From NCBI RefSeq assembly GCF_963678245.1, contig NZ_OY782767.1, forward strand, positions 868,001 to 932,000: a DNA stretch of 64,000 nt. Direction: 5' to 3'. Every line of letters starts with the position of its first letter. Within the stretch, counting starts at the first letter, position 1. The translations under genes were made by a program, and so were the position numbers. The notes under the pieces are model-generated. The model made no database searches. It was given only the letters and a program-made list of their open reading frames with translations, and was not told the origin of the DNA. This stretch comes from an uncultured Sunxiuqinia sp. GTDB lineage: Bacteria > Bacteroidota > Bacteroidia > Bacteroidales > Prolixibacteraceae. Positions 9,846 through 20,797 of the stretch are shown piece after piece.

Positions 9846-12293
9846 ATGAAGAGATTTGTATTTTTAATATTCGTTGCCTTTTGTGCATGTGTACAGCAAC
9901 AACCCGAAGACAATACGCTGCTAAAGCTACGTTACGATAAGCCGGCTGAACAGTGGGTTGAAGCACTTCCGGTTGGGAATGGCCGTTTGGGGGCAATGAT
10001 ATACGGAGACCCCGAAAATGAAATTATTCAGTTAAACGAGAACACGATTTGGGCCGGACAACCCAACCGGAACGATAATCCGGATGCCAAAGCATCGTTA
10101 GAAAAAGTGCGTCAGTTGATTTTCGATGGAAAATACAAGGAAGCGCAAGATCTCGTTAATAGTGATTTTATAAGTAAAAAATCGCAAGGAATGCCTTACC
10201 AAACTGCGGGCAATCTGAAGTTGAGTTTTGAAAAACATGATAGTGTTAGCAACTACTCACGCGAATTAAACCTGGAAAAGGCTGTGGCTACAACAAGCTA
10301 CCGGGTTGGCGAAGTAAACTATAAAACTGAGGTGTTTTCATCTTTCCCCGATCAAGTTATTGTTGCCCGTATTTCTGCCGATAAATCAGGTGCTTTAAAT
10401 TTTGCGGCAACGCTCGACCGCCCGGCAAAGGTAACTGTTACTTCTAACGAAAACAACGAGTTGGTTATGACAGGTGTTACCAGTAGTCATGAAGGAGTAA
10501 AAGGAGCTGTAGAGTTTGAAACTCGGGTAAAAATACTAAACGATGGTGGTGAAATAACAGCTGATGAAGGAGTACTGACTGTGAGTGACGCAAAAGCAGC
10601 AACTATTATTATTTCAATGGCCACCAACTTTAACAATTACAATGATATTAGTGGAAATGCCAATGAGCGCGCGAGCCAATACTTGCAAGCAGCTATCCAT
10701 AAATCATATAAGGATTTATTAAAAGATCATATTGCTGACTACCAAAGCTATTTTAATCGCGTTGATCTGGATTTGGGAGAAACCGAAGCAGTAAATAAAA
10801 CGACAGATGTACGGGTGGAGGAATTTGCAACGGGAAACGATCCGCAATTAGTGGAGCTCTATTTTCAGTTTGGAAGGTACTTGCTTATTTCATCATCGCG
10901 CCCTGGTGGTCAGCCTGCCAATTTGCAGGGAATTTGGAACGACCAGTTAATGCCACCCTGGGACAGTAAATACACGGTAAATATTAATGCTGAGATGAAT
11001 TACTGGCCATCGGAAATTACTAACCTGAGCGAATTAAATGAACCACTGATTCAGATGGTAAAAGAATTATCGGAAACCGGCAAAAAAACGGCAAAGGATA
11101 TGTACGGAGCCAATGGCTGGGTATTACATCATAATACTGATATTTGGCGTATCAACGGGCCAATTGACGGTGCTACCTGGGGCATGTGGCTAATGGGTGG
11201 TGCATGGTTGTCGGAACATCTTTACGATAAGTATGCTTTTAGCGGAGATACAGAGTACCTGAAAAGCGTTTATCCTGCTATGAAAGGTGCGGCATTGTTT
11301 TTCCTCGATTTTTTGATCGAAGAGCCCGAGAACGGATGGCTGGTGGTTTCACCTTCAGTTTCTCCTGAGAATACTCCGACAGGTCATGGTTCAAATATTT
11401 CGGCCGGAACAACCATGGACAATCAGTTGCTTTTCGATTTATTTTCGATAACCGTTAAAGCTGCCGAGGTTTTAGAAACTGATACAGCTCTGGTGGAAAA
11501 AATTAAAGCCACCATGCAAAAACTGCCGCCTATGCAAATTGGGAAATGGGGCCAATTGCAGGAATGGATGTACGATTGGGATAATCCAAACGATCATCAT
11601 AGGCACGTATCACATTTGTTCGGACTTTACCCTTCTAACCAAATATCGCCTTATCATTCGCCCGAATTATTTGAGGCTGCACGCACTTCGTTGGTAGCGC
11701 GTGGCGACGAATCAACCGGCTGGTCGATGGGATGGAAAGTAAATCTATGGGCACGTTTGCTCGATGGCGATCATGCCTACAAACTAATTACTAACCAGCT
11801 AAAACCTGTTGCTCGTGGCAGCAGAAGAATGAGCGGTGGTACTTACCCGAACTTGTTTGATGCGCACCCGCCTTTCCAGATCGACGGGAACTTTGGTTGC
11901 ACAGCAGGAATTGCCGAAATGCTGATGCAAAGCCAGCATGGAGCCATTCACTTACTTCCGGCACTTCCATCAAAATGGAGTAAAGGATCGGTGAGCGGAT
12001 TAAGGGCTCGCGGTGGTTTTGAAGTAGATATTAAGTGGGAGAATGGCGAAGTACAAAACGCAATTATTCGTTCCAAACTAGGTGGTAATTGCCGCATTCG
12101 TTCTTATGTTCCTTTAACTTGTGAAGGTTTGAAGGAAGCTAACGGCGAAAATCCAAATTCGTTTTATTCCATTCCTAAAATAATGAAGCCAAAAGTAAAT
12201 ACCGAAGATGTAAAACTACCGGAGCTGAAAAAAGTGTATGAGTATGATTTGGAAACAGTTGCCGGAGAGGAAGTTCTTCTGATGAAACTATAA
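9846..12293 (+). CDS. GH95 family alpha-L-fucosidase / alpha-L-galactosidase
   Basis: This 815-residue enzyme opens with a hydrophobic segment and FCAC, a probable lipidation site. GH95 hallmarks are all present: [15 protein letters not shown] with LNENTIWAG near the N-terminus, the NINAEMNYW pair of catalytic Asn residues, SPSVSPEN with the probable general acid Glu, and [12 protein letters not shown] with the Asp that helps activate water. GH95 members cleave alpha-1,2-L-fucose or alpha-L-galactose by inversion. In xylan loci of Bacteroides, GH95 enzymes act as alpha-L-galactosidases on complex corn-type xylan, and the surrounding genes favour that reading here. It is spaced 54 bp after GH43. 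Fucosidase activity cannot be excluded from motifs. Confidence 0.92.
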   Translation: MKRFVFLIFVAFCACVQQQPEDNTLLKLRYDKPAEQWVEALPVGNGRLGAMIYGDPENEIIQLNENTIWAGQPNRNDNPDAKASLEKVRQLIFDGKYKEAQDLVNSDFISKKSQGMPYQTAGNLKLSFEKHDSVSNYSRELNLEKAVATTSYRVGEVNYKTEVFSSFPDQVIVARISADKSGALNFAATLDRPAKVTVTSNENNELVMTGVTSSHEGVKGAVEFETRVKILNDGGEITADEGVLTVSDAKAATIIISMATNFNNYNDISGNANERASQYLQAAIHKSYKDLLKDHIADYQSYFNRVDLDLGETEAVNKTTDVRVEEFATGNDPQLVELYFQFGRYLLISSSRPGGQPANLQGIWNDQLMPPWDSKYTVNINAEMNYWPSEITNLSELNEPLIQMVKELSETGKKTAKDMYGANGWVLHHNTDIWRINGPIDGATWGMWLMGGAWLSEHLYDKYAFSGDTEYLKSVYPAMKGAALFFLDFLIEEPENGWLVVSPSVSPENTPTGHGSNISAGTTMDNQLLFDLFSITVKAAEVLETDTALVEKIKATMQKLPPMQIGKWGQLQEWMYDWDNPNDHHRHVSHLFGLYPSNQISPYHSPELFEAARTSLVARGDESTGWSMGWKVNLWARLLDGDHAYKLITNQLKPVARGSRRMSGGTYPNLFDAHPPFQIDGNFGCTAGIAEMLMQSQHGAIHLLPALPSKWSKGSVSGLRARGGFEVDIKWENGEVQNAIIRSKLGGNCRIRSYVPLTCEGLKEANGENPNSFYSIPKIMKPKVNTEDVKLPELKKVYEYDLETVAGEEVLLMKL

Positions 12294-12419
12294 AAGGTAA
12301 CGAGTGAAACGAGCGGTAAAACATTCACTCCCATACGTCGGGTTGAATTACAGCGAGTTGGCTACTACCAATAGAAACAAACAATCATAAAAAACATGAA
12401 TTATAACTTAGAACCTACG

Positions 12420-13691
12420 ATGAATAAAATAATGAGAAGAGCACTCTGTTTCTTCATCACATTATTGCTGCTGTTTCCGGCAACCAAAATGTTCGGACAG
12501 CAGCAAGAAAAGAAACAAGGAGCCTATTATACCGGTAAATACCGAAATCTTTTTGCCGAAGCCGGATACGCACAGAAAGATATTGATGCGAAGTTAGAGA
12601 AAGCATATCACGATCTTTTTGAAGGACCCAATCGTATCTATTTCGAGGTTGAAGATTCGTTGGCTTACGTTTCGGATATTAAAAATAATGATGCACGAAC
12701 TGAAGGCCTTTCGTATGGCTTGATGGTGGCTGTTCAGTTTAATAAAAAAGAAGTATTTGATAAACTCTGGCGATGGACAAAAAAGTACATGCAGCATCAA
12801 TCAGGGGCACGTGAAGGGTATTTTGCCTGGAGTATTAATCCGGAAACTAACCGGCCGAATTCGCCAGGCTCAGCCTCGGATGGCGAGCTGTATTTTGTAA
12901 CATCACTGCTGTTTGCATCCAACCTTTGGGGCAACGATACCGGAATTGACTATTACGCCGAAGCACGCCGTATTTTAGATGCCATGTGGGAAAAAGATGG
13001 CTCTAACAGAGTAAACAACATTATCAACGTCGAGCATAAACAAATAAGTTTTGTTCCCGAAGGTGGTGGTTACAACTGGACAGATCCATCGTATCATGTA
13101 CCGGCGTTTATGGAAGTTTGGGCCGATTTTGCCAACGACGGACACGAGCAGTTTTACCGCGATTGCGCCGATACTGCCCGGGTTTTTCTACATCGGGCAT
13201 GTCATCCTGAAACCGGCCTGAACTACGATTATGCCAATTTTGATGGCTCAAAACACGAATCACCCTGGATGCCACAGGCGTTTCGCTACGATTCGTGGCG
13301 GGTGCCTATGAATATCGCCATGGACTACATTTGGTTTGGCAAGGATAAAAACTGGCAGGAGGATTATGCCGGTCGTTTCCAGGGATTTTTACGATCAGAA
13401 GGAATTAACGATTTTGTCGATCAGTACAACCCCGACGGAACCAAACCGGAATGGATACTTCAGGCAGGTGGCTTCCGAAAATTACGCCACTCGTTGGGAT
13501 TAGTATCTACTTCGGCAACGCTGTCGATGGTGGACGACGTTGATCCTGAATTTGACTTTGTACACAAAATTTGGAATGCTAAACTGGAGCCCTACGAAGA
13601 TGGCTACTTCGACCCTTATTACGATGGTTTGCTGTATCTGTTCAGCTTAATGCACCTGAGCGGAAATTACCAGGCAATTTTACCTGAATAA
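12420..13691 (+). CDS. GH8 reducing-end xylose-releasing exo-oligoxylanase
   Basis: The protein is about 423 residues with an (alpha/alpha)6 barrel. I choose ATG 12420 because it opens the signal peptide MNKIMRR plus hydrophobic core ending MFGQ; an upstream in-frame ATG at 12396 adds eight polar residues. The catalytic pattern matches Rex enzymes: Glu in DARTEGLSYGL (general acid), Asp in SASDGELYF, and Asp in FRYDSWRVP (base side). Rex releases xylose from the reducing end of xylo-oligosaccharides of three or more units. It closes the left enzyme arm, and after it come 180 bp and a broken GH5 gene. Confidence 0.9.
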   Translation: MNKIMRRALCFFITLLLLFPATKMFGQQQEKKQGAYYTGKYRNLFAEAGYAQKDIDAKLEKAYHDLFEGPNRIYFEVEDSLAYVSDIKNNDARTEGLSYGLMVAVQFNKKEVFDKLWRWTKKYMQHQSGAREGYFAWSINPETNRPNSPGSASDGELYFVTSLLFASNLWGNDTGIDYYAEARRILDAMWEKDGSNRVNNIINVEHKQISFVPEGGGYNWTDPSYHVPAFMEVWADFANDGHEQFYRDCADTARVFLHRACHPETGLNYDYANFDGSKHESPWMPQAFRYDSWRVPMNIAMDYIWFGKDKNWQEDYAGRFQGFLRSEGINDFVDQYNPDGTKPEWILQAGGFRKLRHSLGLVSTSATLSMVDDVDPEFDFVHKIWNAKLEPYEDGYFDPYYDGLLYLFSLMHLSGNYQAILPE

Positions 13692-13871
13692 TTAATTTTA
13701 TCGTTGGGCCAAATCTCGATCTATAATTTGGGGTAAGTTTTTCTTATACCGTCGGTTAATTTTGATTATCTAGATTCGAAAGTCATTTATCTATTATCAA
13801 ATATCAATCTGAAATCCAAAAATTATCATTGTTAGGTAGAATATCAAGCAGAACCTTATTTAACCTAGCTT

Positions 13872-14264
13872 ATGAAAAAAAGAATGTTAAGGCTGTACAT
13901 TTGTCTTTTTATATCTTTGTGTGCATACTCAAACTACGCTTGGCAAGGAATGCCGACTCCAAAACTGCACATTGATGTCCGTTATTTAAAGAATCCACAC
14001 GGCAATATTGTAACCTTACATGGTTTTGCGCAAACCTACAGACCATGGTTTAACAAACGCGGAAAGTTTTGGACTAACTACAATATTAACGATTGCTTTG
14101 AGTACAACAATGGAGTTACTGATGATATTATTGATGTAGGATCGAAGATTAACTTCTTGCAACTTCATATGGATCCCTATTGGGGCAATACTCCTGAATG
14201 TACATCGGATGGGCACGAACTTCCAAATTGTTTTGATAAAAGACGGTTTAAAAAATACCTGTGA
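13872..14264 (+). pseudogene. Truncated GH5 endo-glycanase remnant
   Basis: The 130-codon frame encodes a signal peptide (ending near SNYA) and the start of a GH5-type barrel: TPKLHIDVRYLKNPHGN, NIVTLHGFAQTYRPWF, NFLQLHMDPYWGN and DGHELPNCF. It then stops at KKYL. In full GH5 enzymes this is only the first quarter to third of the barrel, and both catalytic glutamates lie beyond it. The 130 bp before the next gene, read in all forward frames, does not continue the fold, so this is a truncation and not a simple frameshift. It sits exactly between the left enzyme arm and the HTCS/SusCD core, as expected for the scar of a recombination or deletion. It cannot be an active enzyme. Confidence 0.75.
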
Positions 14265-14451
14265 CAGAACAATACTATTAATTTTTAATTAGCTTGCTTA
14301 TTAAATTAACTCTAATGTTTTTTGCACCATGCAATAATGTCAAAGAACATTTTTATTATTACTGGAAAAACGGATATAAAATCCTTTTTTAGAATTGTTA
14401 AAAGAGGTTGTAACTAAAATGGTAAAGCTTGACTTGATGTACGAAGAACCG

Positions 14452-17400
14452 ATGAGATATAAATATTTCCTTCTAATTTTTATTACAATTATTGAGTTAA
14501 TCATTCCATTTAAATCTGATGGAAAAATAGATAATGTACAATTCTACAATTTGAACGAAGAATATGGGATCTCAATTCGGGAAACCAATCAGGTTTTGAG
14601 AGACAATTATGGATTTGTTTGGATTTCATCAAAAATGGGGGTTGTTCGGTATAGTCAAGATGATATTAGAACCTATCAGCTTCCGTTTGATTCAGAAGAT
14701 ATTATTACGGTTAATCTTGTGTATAAAAATGAAACCCTGTTTGCTTACACCAATAATGGTCAGATTTTGAAGTATAACTCGATTCAGGATAAGTTTAAGA
14801 TGATTGTGAACATATCTAAGCTATTGAAGAATCCATATATTGTAGTAAATAAGATATTAGTTGATGAAAGGGATCGGATTTGGTTGTCAACTACTTTTGG
14901 CCTATATAGCTACAGCAAGGAGACAGGGCTGAAATCTCATGAACAAGGGCAAATTCAGCATGTGGAATGGTTTGATGAAACTCATTTTTTTTATGCAGTG
15001 AATGGAAAAATTAAGCTTTACAATGTAGAAGACTTTTCAAATTCCGACTATTACGCTTTTCCTTCGGAAACTAAATACAATGTTTCCTATTTATTTTATG
15101 ATTATGAATATAGTACCTTGTGGATTGGGACGCTTGCTGATGGGCTTTTCTATCTGAATAAAGAGGATGGAAATTTCAAACTCAAAAGTATACCAGAGAT
15201 TCCGGATCAGCCTGTTTTAGCGATCGAGGAGAATTCCGATTCGACATTTTTGATTGGGGTTGATGGGCAAGGAGTTTGGGAAGTCAATAAGTTTGAAGGT
15301 AGGATTTTAAATATTTACAAAGAAGATGCAAATGACCCGACTTCCCTAAAAGGAAATGGTGTGTATGATATATATTGTGACCAGGAAAATCGTGTGTGGG
15401 TATGTACTTATAGTGGAGGAGTGTCATTCTTCGATCAGGCTAATCCTTACGTAACTCAGATAAGTCATGTTATTAATAATCCAAACTCCTTAGTTAATAA
15501 CGACGTTAATAGCGTTTTTCAGGATAGTGACGGGAAAATTTGGTTTGCGACTAATAATGGTGTTAGCTGTTGGGATGTTTCGAGCAACCGTTGGAAGTCA
15601 TTTTTCCATAACAAGAAGGAGCAGGCACAGGTTTTTCTCTCCATCTATGGAGATAAGCAGGGGCGCATATGGGCCGGAACATATTCTTCAGGAGTTTATG
15701 TTATTGATAGTAAGACTGGTATTCAGTTAGCTCACTATTCTTCAAGTGAAACAGAAAAAGTATTTGATTGTGATTTTGTTTTCGATATCTATGAAGATAG
15801 TCAAGGAAATATTTGGATTGGAGGAGTTCAGTCAGATTTAATTTGTTATCAGGTTTCAGATAATAAATTCATTTCATACCCCGATTTATTTGCTTATACA
15901 ATAAGGGAATATGAAACGAATAAAATATTAATAGGAACGACCTATGGGTTAGTGTTGTTAAATAAAATCTCAGGAAAGGTTATTAACTTGGTTGAGGGGT
16001 ATATAGTCCGTGACTTTCATGTCGATGATGATTTAGTTTGGCTTTGCACAAGTGGAGATGGGCTTATCCAATACAATTTCAAAAGTAGGGAAACGAAAAA
16101 GTATACTGTAGAATCCGGATTACCTTCAAATTTTGTAAACGGTATTACGAAATCCGATGGTTATTTGTGGATGGGAACGGAGAATGGGATGTGTCGTTTA
16201 AATCCAGCCGATAACAGTATTCATACTTTTAATTCAATAATACCGCTTGCGAGCGTATCATTTAATGCAAATTCTCATTTCTGTTTGGACAATGGAAGGT
16301 TGTTGATTTGGGGAACGAGTAACGGAGCTGTCATATTTGATCCTAAAGCGATTCAAGTGTCGCAGTCTAAAGGACAGATTTATTACCAGGATTTACTCAT
16401 ATCCGGACAATCAATTCGTGATTCAGCAGTATACAATTTAGAAAAGCCATTGGATAGCTTGAAAAACTTGTCTCTTAAGTATTACCAGAATACCATAAGC
16501 ATAGAATTGATTCCTATAGAAGTTAACTCTTCAGGATCAAAATTTTCGTGGAAGCTAGATGGTTTAGATCAAGAGTGGAGTAAACCATCAAGTAATAGGA
16601 TTCTGTCGTATTCTAACATTCCGAGCGATCAATATTCTCTTCGGATTCGCATGTATGATAGTTCTCTAAGTAACATTATTGCAGAACGTTCTTTAAATTT
16701 AAAAATAGTTCCACCATTTTGGAATACATGGTGGTTTAGAGCAGTCGCATTTTTGTTCGCAGGAGGAGTGGCGTTATTGCTTTTAATCTATTACATTGAT
16801 CGCTTAAAAAAAGAACACTCAGAAGAGAAAATTCGATTCTTCGCGAATACTGCCCACGATATAAGGACTTCACTTACCCTTATAAAAGGGCCTGTTGAGG
16901 AGTTGAATAAGGAATCGGGGTTGTCGAATAAAGGGCTGGACTATTTGCACCTTGCTACCGAACAGACACAACGACTAGCGAAGGTTGTTACTCAGTTAAT
17001 GGATTTTCAAAAAGTCGATGTGGGTAAGGAGAGATTAACATTAAAGTTGACGGATATTGTTGAGATTATTGAGAATAGAGTCATGATGTTTGAATCGTTA
17101 GCAAAAACAAAAAATATTCGACTGAAATTTGTCTCAAATCAGACTAAATTTGTCACTGCGGTAGATGAAGGAATGATTGAAAAAGTGATCGATAATCTTA
17201 TTTCTAATGCAATAAAATATTCCTTCCCGGAAACGCAAGTCAAGGTAAAACTAGATTGTTTAAAGAGTAAGTGGACTTTAGTGGTTCAAGATCAGGGTAT
17301 CGGGATTGGTCGAAAAGCTCAAAAACAATTGTTCAAAGAGTTTTATAGAGGAGATAACGCGATTAATTCAAAAATTGTGGGGTCTGGAATTGGATTGCTG

Positions 17401-18366
17401 CTCGTAAAGAATTATGTGAATCTGCATGGAGGGAAAGTTAGTTGCGAAAGCCAAGAAAATACTGGTTCTACATTTGAGGTAGTGATTCCAGTGAGTACAA
17501 TGGACGAAAGAAAGGATTATAATACAGAGAGAGAAAGACGAGTTATATTACGAACAGCTGGTAGTGATAAACTCGTCTCACAAACATTAAGCGAAGTCGA
17601 CACGTCATCTGCACAAAAAATGAAAGTACTGATAGTCGAAGACCACGAATACTTGAGAGAGTTTCTAAAGTCTGCTATGGATTCTGAGTTTTTCATAAAA
17701 ATAGCAGAAAACGGAGAAGCTGCATGGCAACTGATTCAAAAAGAGGCACCAGATCTTATCGTTTCAGATATCATGATGCCCAAAATGGATGGATACGATT
17801 TCTGTAGAAAGATTAAAGAGACTTATGAAACTTCACATATCCCAATTATATTGTTGACAGCCCTAAGTGGTAAAGCAGAACACTTAAGAGGTTTAGGGTT
17901 AGGAGCAGATGACTACTTGACAAAACCATTTGACGTTACATTACTGAAGCAACGAATCAAAACGATCATTCAAAATAGAGAGCTTATCAGAGATCGGGCA
18001 TTGAAAATTATCAAATATAACGAAGAGGATAACGCAATTCTGGACAATGAGTTGAATGATCAGTTTGTAAAAAAGATGGTTGAGATTGTTCGTCAGAATA
18101 TAGGAAATTCTGAGTTTTCCAAAGATGATTTTGCTTCTGCAATGAATGTAAGTCCTTCGCTGCTATATAAAAAGGTAAAATCACTAACCAATCAATCACC
18201 TACAGATTTTATAAAATCGATTAGACTCGATTACGCTCTTGATTTGATCCATTCTAAAAAATATACGATTACTGAAATTAGTGAGCTGTGTGGGTTTTCA
18301 AGTGTTGGTTATTTTAGTACGGTTTTTCGTAAACACTATGGGAAATCTCCAACTCAAGTTGTGTAG
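14452..18366 (+). CDS. Hybrid two-component system regulator (HTCS) of the xylan PUL
   Basis: About 1,300 residues combine sensor and regulator in one protein. A signal/anchor segment (MRYKYFLLIF...) is followed by a long run of propeller repeats with the ILVDERDRIWLST / DSQGNIWIGG rhythm (Reg_prop), a Y_Y_Y domain, and one membrane span near WWFRAVAFLFAGG. Then come HisKA with AHDIRTSLT, an HATPase domain (NLISNAIKYS, DQGIGIG, GSGIGL), a receiver domain with phospho-acceptor Asp in VSDIMMPKMDG, and a C-terminal AraC HTH (LCGFSSVGYFSTVFRKHYG). Such proteins bind oligosaccharides in the periplasm and activate PUL promoters. Upstream in-frame starts exist (TTG 14395, ATG 14419); I prefer 14452 because it opens the hydrophobic leader. 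The gene looks more AT-rich than the left arm. Confidence 0.95.
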   Translation: MRYKYFLLIFITIIELIIPFKSDGKIDNVQFYNLNEEYGISIRETNQVLRDNYGFVWISSKMGVVRYSQDDIRTYQLPFDSEDIITVNLVYKNETLFAYTNNGQILKYNSIQDKFKMIVNISKLLKNPYIVVNKILVDERDRIWLSTTFGLYSYSKETGLKSHEQGQIQHVEWFDETHFFYAVNGKIKLYNVEDFSNSDYYAFPSETKYNVSYLFYDYEYSTLWIGTLADGLFYLNKEDGNFKLKSIPEIPDQPVLAIEENSDSTFLIGVDGQGVWEVNKFEGRILNIYKEDANDPTSLKGNGVYDIYCDQENRVWVCTYSGGVSFFDQANPYVTQISHVINNPNSLVNNDVNSVFQDSDGKIWFATNNGVSCWDVSSNRWKSFFHNKKEQAQVFLSIYGDKQGRIWAGTYSSGVYVIDSKTGIQLAHYSSSETEKVFDCDFVFDIYEDSQGNIWIGGVQSDLICYQVSDNKFISYPDLFAYTIREYETNKILIGTTYGLVLLNKISGKVINLVEGYIVRDFHVDDDLVWLCTSGDGLIQYNFKSRETKKYTVESGLPSNFVNGITKSDGYLWMGTENGMCRLNPADNSIHTFNSIIPLASVSFNANSHFCLDNGRLLIWGTSNGAVIFDPKAIQVSQSKGQIYYQDLLISGQSIRDSAVYNLEKPLDSLKNLSLKYYQNTISIELIPIEVNSSGSKFSWKLDGLDQEWSKPSSNRILSYSNIPSDQYSLRIRMYDSSLSNIIAERSLNLKIVPPFWNTWWFRAVAFLFAGGVALLLLIYYIDRLKKEHSEEKIRFFANTAHDIRTSLTLIKGPVEELNKESGLSNKGLDYLHLATEQTQRLAKVVTQLMDFQKVDVGKERLTLKLTDIVEIIENRVMMFESLAKTKNIRLKFVSNQTKFVTAVDEGMIEKVIDNLISNAIKYSFPETQVKVKLDCLKSKWTLVVQDQGIGIGRKAQKQLFKEFYRGDNAINSKIVGSGIGLLLVKNYVNLHGGKVSCESQENTGSTFEVVIPVSTMDERKDYNTERERRVILRTAGSDKLVSQTLSEVDTSSAQKMKVLIVEDHEYLREFLKSAMDSEFFIKIAENGEAAWQLIQKEAPDLIVSDIMMPKMDGYDFCRKIKETYETSHIPIILLTALSGKAEHLRGLGLGADDYLTKPFDVTLLKQRIKTIIQNRELIRDRALKIIKYNEEDNAILDNELNDQFVKKMVEIVRQNIGNSEFSKDDFASAMNVSPSLLYKKVKSLTNQSPTDFIKSIRLDYALDLIHSKKYTITEISELCGFSSVGYFSTVFRKHYGKSPTQVV

Positions 18367-18845
18367 TCTTTCTTCTTGGCTGAGTTGATAAAGTAGGTCG
18401 ATATTCCAAGTTGCCAGTTAGTTGGCTTATTTCAATCGGTTATATTAGCCCCAGAGTATCTGAAATATCTCTTATAGATATTTATAAGCAAATCAATCTG
18501 CCTTTATACTGAGGTGTAGAAATACTGTTAATTACTAGCCCCATGTCTTCGACTTTAAAATATTGCTTCTTTTTTATTCGGAATTTTTAGAATAACGAGT
18601 CGTTTTATTGTGTTTTTAGACTTTCTGTTTTTTAACATGGTGCAGTTAATGTTCTGATATATAGGTTTTTGAATGTTTTTTTTGTACTCGTATCCGATTC
18701 CTAAAATCAAATATTCAAAATTAAAAGTGGGTGAATACTTGAGACTCTATTTTTGGGTAACGTGAATGATGAACTTCACTATTGAAGATAGTTAGATGGA
18801 TTCATTCAGGGAATTAATACTAACGATGTACCTAAATTTAGAATA
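18367..18845. other. Intergenic region before the GH43/SusCD operon
   Basis: This 479-bp gap after the HTCS holds no convincing reading frame. It is AT-rich and should contain the regulated promoter for the following operon. A TAAATTTA sequence at about 18833-18840 resembles the -7 element but lies only 5 bp before the ATG. No clear direct or inverted repeat that could be the HTCS operator was recognized. Confidence 0.5.
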
Positions 18846-20606
18846 ATGAAGAAGGAAATCTCCATTGCTATTATTAGTGGAGTTGTGCTTATGATTGGGT
18901 TTACTGCCTCTCTTTTATCTTGCCAGTCAATTTCTGCCGACGACAACCCACAATTTGTGTCGGATAGTTTAGTCGCTCATTTTGATTATTTTACCTATAA
19001 AGGGGAAGATGATTTTTATAAGAATAATCCATTGCCGGATGATGATTATTATTATAACCCTATTTTGCCTGGCTGGTATTCAGACCCTAGTATCTGTAGC
19101 AACGGGAAAGACTATTTTATGGTGACGTCTACTTTCTCGTACTATCCAGGAGTACCCATTTTCCACAGTACGGATATGCTTAACTGGAAGCAGATCGGTC
19201 ACGTGCTCGATCGTCCCTATCAACTACCTCTTATTGGACAGCGGACAAGTGAAGGGATTTTTGCTCCAGCGATCAGTTATAATCCTCACAATAAAACCTA
19301 TTACATGATCACAACTAATATTCGAAAGGGTAATTTCTTTGTCAAAACCAAAGACCCGTTCGAATCATGGTCTGATCCTATTTGGTTGCCCGACGTCCAT
19401 GGGATTGATCCTTCGTTCTTTTTTGATGAGGACGGTAAGGCATACATTGTAAACAACGATGTTCCGGATGGCGGTTCTTCTTATGAAGGGCACCGGGCTA
19501 TAAGAATTATTCAATTTGATGTCGAGAAAGAGAAAACATTCGGTTCAAGCATTATGTTGGTGAATGGCGGTGTTGATTTATCTGAGAAACCTATCTGGAT
19601 TGAGGGACCTCACTTGTATAAAATTAACAATAGTTATTACTTGATGTGTGCAGAGGGTGGCACCTCTGTTGATCATCGTGAAGTCATATTTAAGGGTGAT
19701 TCACCTCTAGGGGAATTTGACCCCTGGGATAAAAATCCAATGTTGACTCAAAGACATCTGGATCCTAATCGCGCACTACCGATTACTTGTGCAGGACATG
19801 CTGACTTAATTCAAAAAGATAACGGACAATGGTGGTCGGTATTTCTAGCTTGTCGTCCGATTGATAACCAATTTGAAAATCTGGGTCGTGAAACATTTAT
19901 GTTGCCTGTGCGCTGGGGGAATGATGGTTTTCCTTATTTAACGAAAGACGAAGAGGAGATACCGCGGATTGTTCGAATGGAAGGAGTAAAAAGAGATTCT
20001 ACTGCCACATTTGGGAATTTTGAAAAGAAGGAGGATTTCAACAAACCTCAATTGGGATTGGACTGGATGAGCTTAAGAGGTCCTGGCGATCAGCTATATT
20101 CCCTCAAGCAAAATCCAGGATTTCTAACGCTAAAGTGTGCAGATATAGCATCGAACGAGTTAAGAACTCCATCTTTCATCGGTCGGAGGCTACAACATCA
20201 TAAATTTGAGTGTACCACGAATATGTATTTCAATCCCAAAACTGATTCTGAGTCAGCGGGCGTTTTATTATATAAGGATGAAGGTCATCAATATTTTTTA
20301 GCGGTAGGGAGAACTGACGGAAAAAAGAAAATCAACTTATTAAAAATTGAATCTAATCAGGTTGAATTGTTGGCCTCTCAGGATTTAATTGAGGAAAATA
20401 CTCGAATGAAAGTTAAAGTAGTTTCGACTGGTGGTGACTTTCGTTTCTTATATGCTTCCAGTAATCAAGACTGGAAACTTCTTGCAGAAGGAGTTGATGC
20501 TTCCTTTTTATCAACGGCAGAGTCCTATGGCTTTACAGGGACTGTCATCGGGGTATATGCTTCAAACAAACCTTACTTTCAAAAAACACTAAAACATCAG
20601 GAATAA
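18846..20606 (+). CDS. GH43 beta-xylosidase/arabinofuranosidase lipoprotein with C-terminal beta-sandwich
   Basis: The 586-residue lipoprotein has a lipobox ASLLSC (Cys26). After a linker rich in D and Y, the GH43 propeller shows the catalytic triad: Asp80 in GWYSDPSIC, Asp in GIDPSFFF and Glu in IEGPHLY. From about residue 395 a second domain starts (GLDWMSLRGPGDQLYS...), matching the GH43 C-terminal beta-sandwich (GH43_C2/DUF1349-like) found in beta-xylosidases and arabinofuranosidases. It is the first enzyme of the core operon, 191 bp before SusC. As a lipoprotein next to SusCD it may act at the outer membrane on arabinosyl side chains or xylo-oligosaccharide ends. Confidence 0.9.
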   Translation: MKKEISIAIISGVVLMIGFTASLLSCQSISADDNPQFVSDSLVAHFDYFTYKGEDDFYKNNPLPDDDYYYNPILPGWYSDPSICSNGKDYFMVTSTFSYYPGVPIFHSTDMLNWKQIGHVLDRPYQLPLIGQRTSEGIFAPAISYNPHNKTYYMITTNIRKGNFFVKTKDPFESWSDPIWLPDVHGIDPSFFFDEDGKAYIVNNDVPDGGSSYEGHRAIRIIQFDVEKEKTFGSSIMLVNGGVDLSEKPIWIEGPHLYKINNSYYLMCAEGGTSVDHREVIFKGDSPLGEFDPWDKNPMLTQRHLDPNRALPITCAGHADLIQKDNGQWWSVFLACRPIDNQFENLGRETFMLPVRWGNDGFPYLTKDEEEIPRIVRMEGVKRDSTATFGNFEKKEDFNKPQLGLDWMSLRGPGDQLYSLKQNPGFLTLKCADIASNELRTPSFIGRRLQHHKFECTTNMYFNPKTDSESAGVLLYKDEGHQYFLAVGRTDGKKKINLLKIESNQVELLASQDLIEENTRMKVKVVSTGGDFRFLYASSNQDWKLLAEGVDASFLSTAESYGFTGTVIGVYASNKPYFQKTLKHQE

Positions 20607-20797
20607 TAAATTTTTTAACCAAAACTATGTACTTATGATTAAAATGTATTTGAATGAAAAACTGTTGCGTTATCGCTTATTTTTTCAAATTCTCATGCGA
20701 ACTGAGGACGTCAGGTTCAACATTGTCTTTAAAAGAGATGACTGTAGAACTTTTAATTGAAATTAGAACTCGTTTGCCAATTTAATTTGAGAATATA

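Noticed and set aside
13692-14451. Search for a transposase or insertion sequence that could have truncated the GH5 gene
   Set aside because: No inverted terminal repeats, target duplication or transposase fragment could be recognized.
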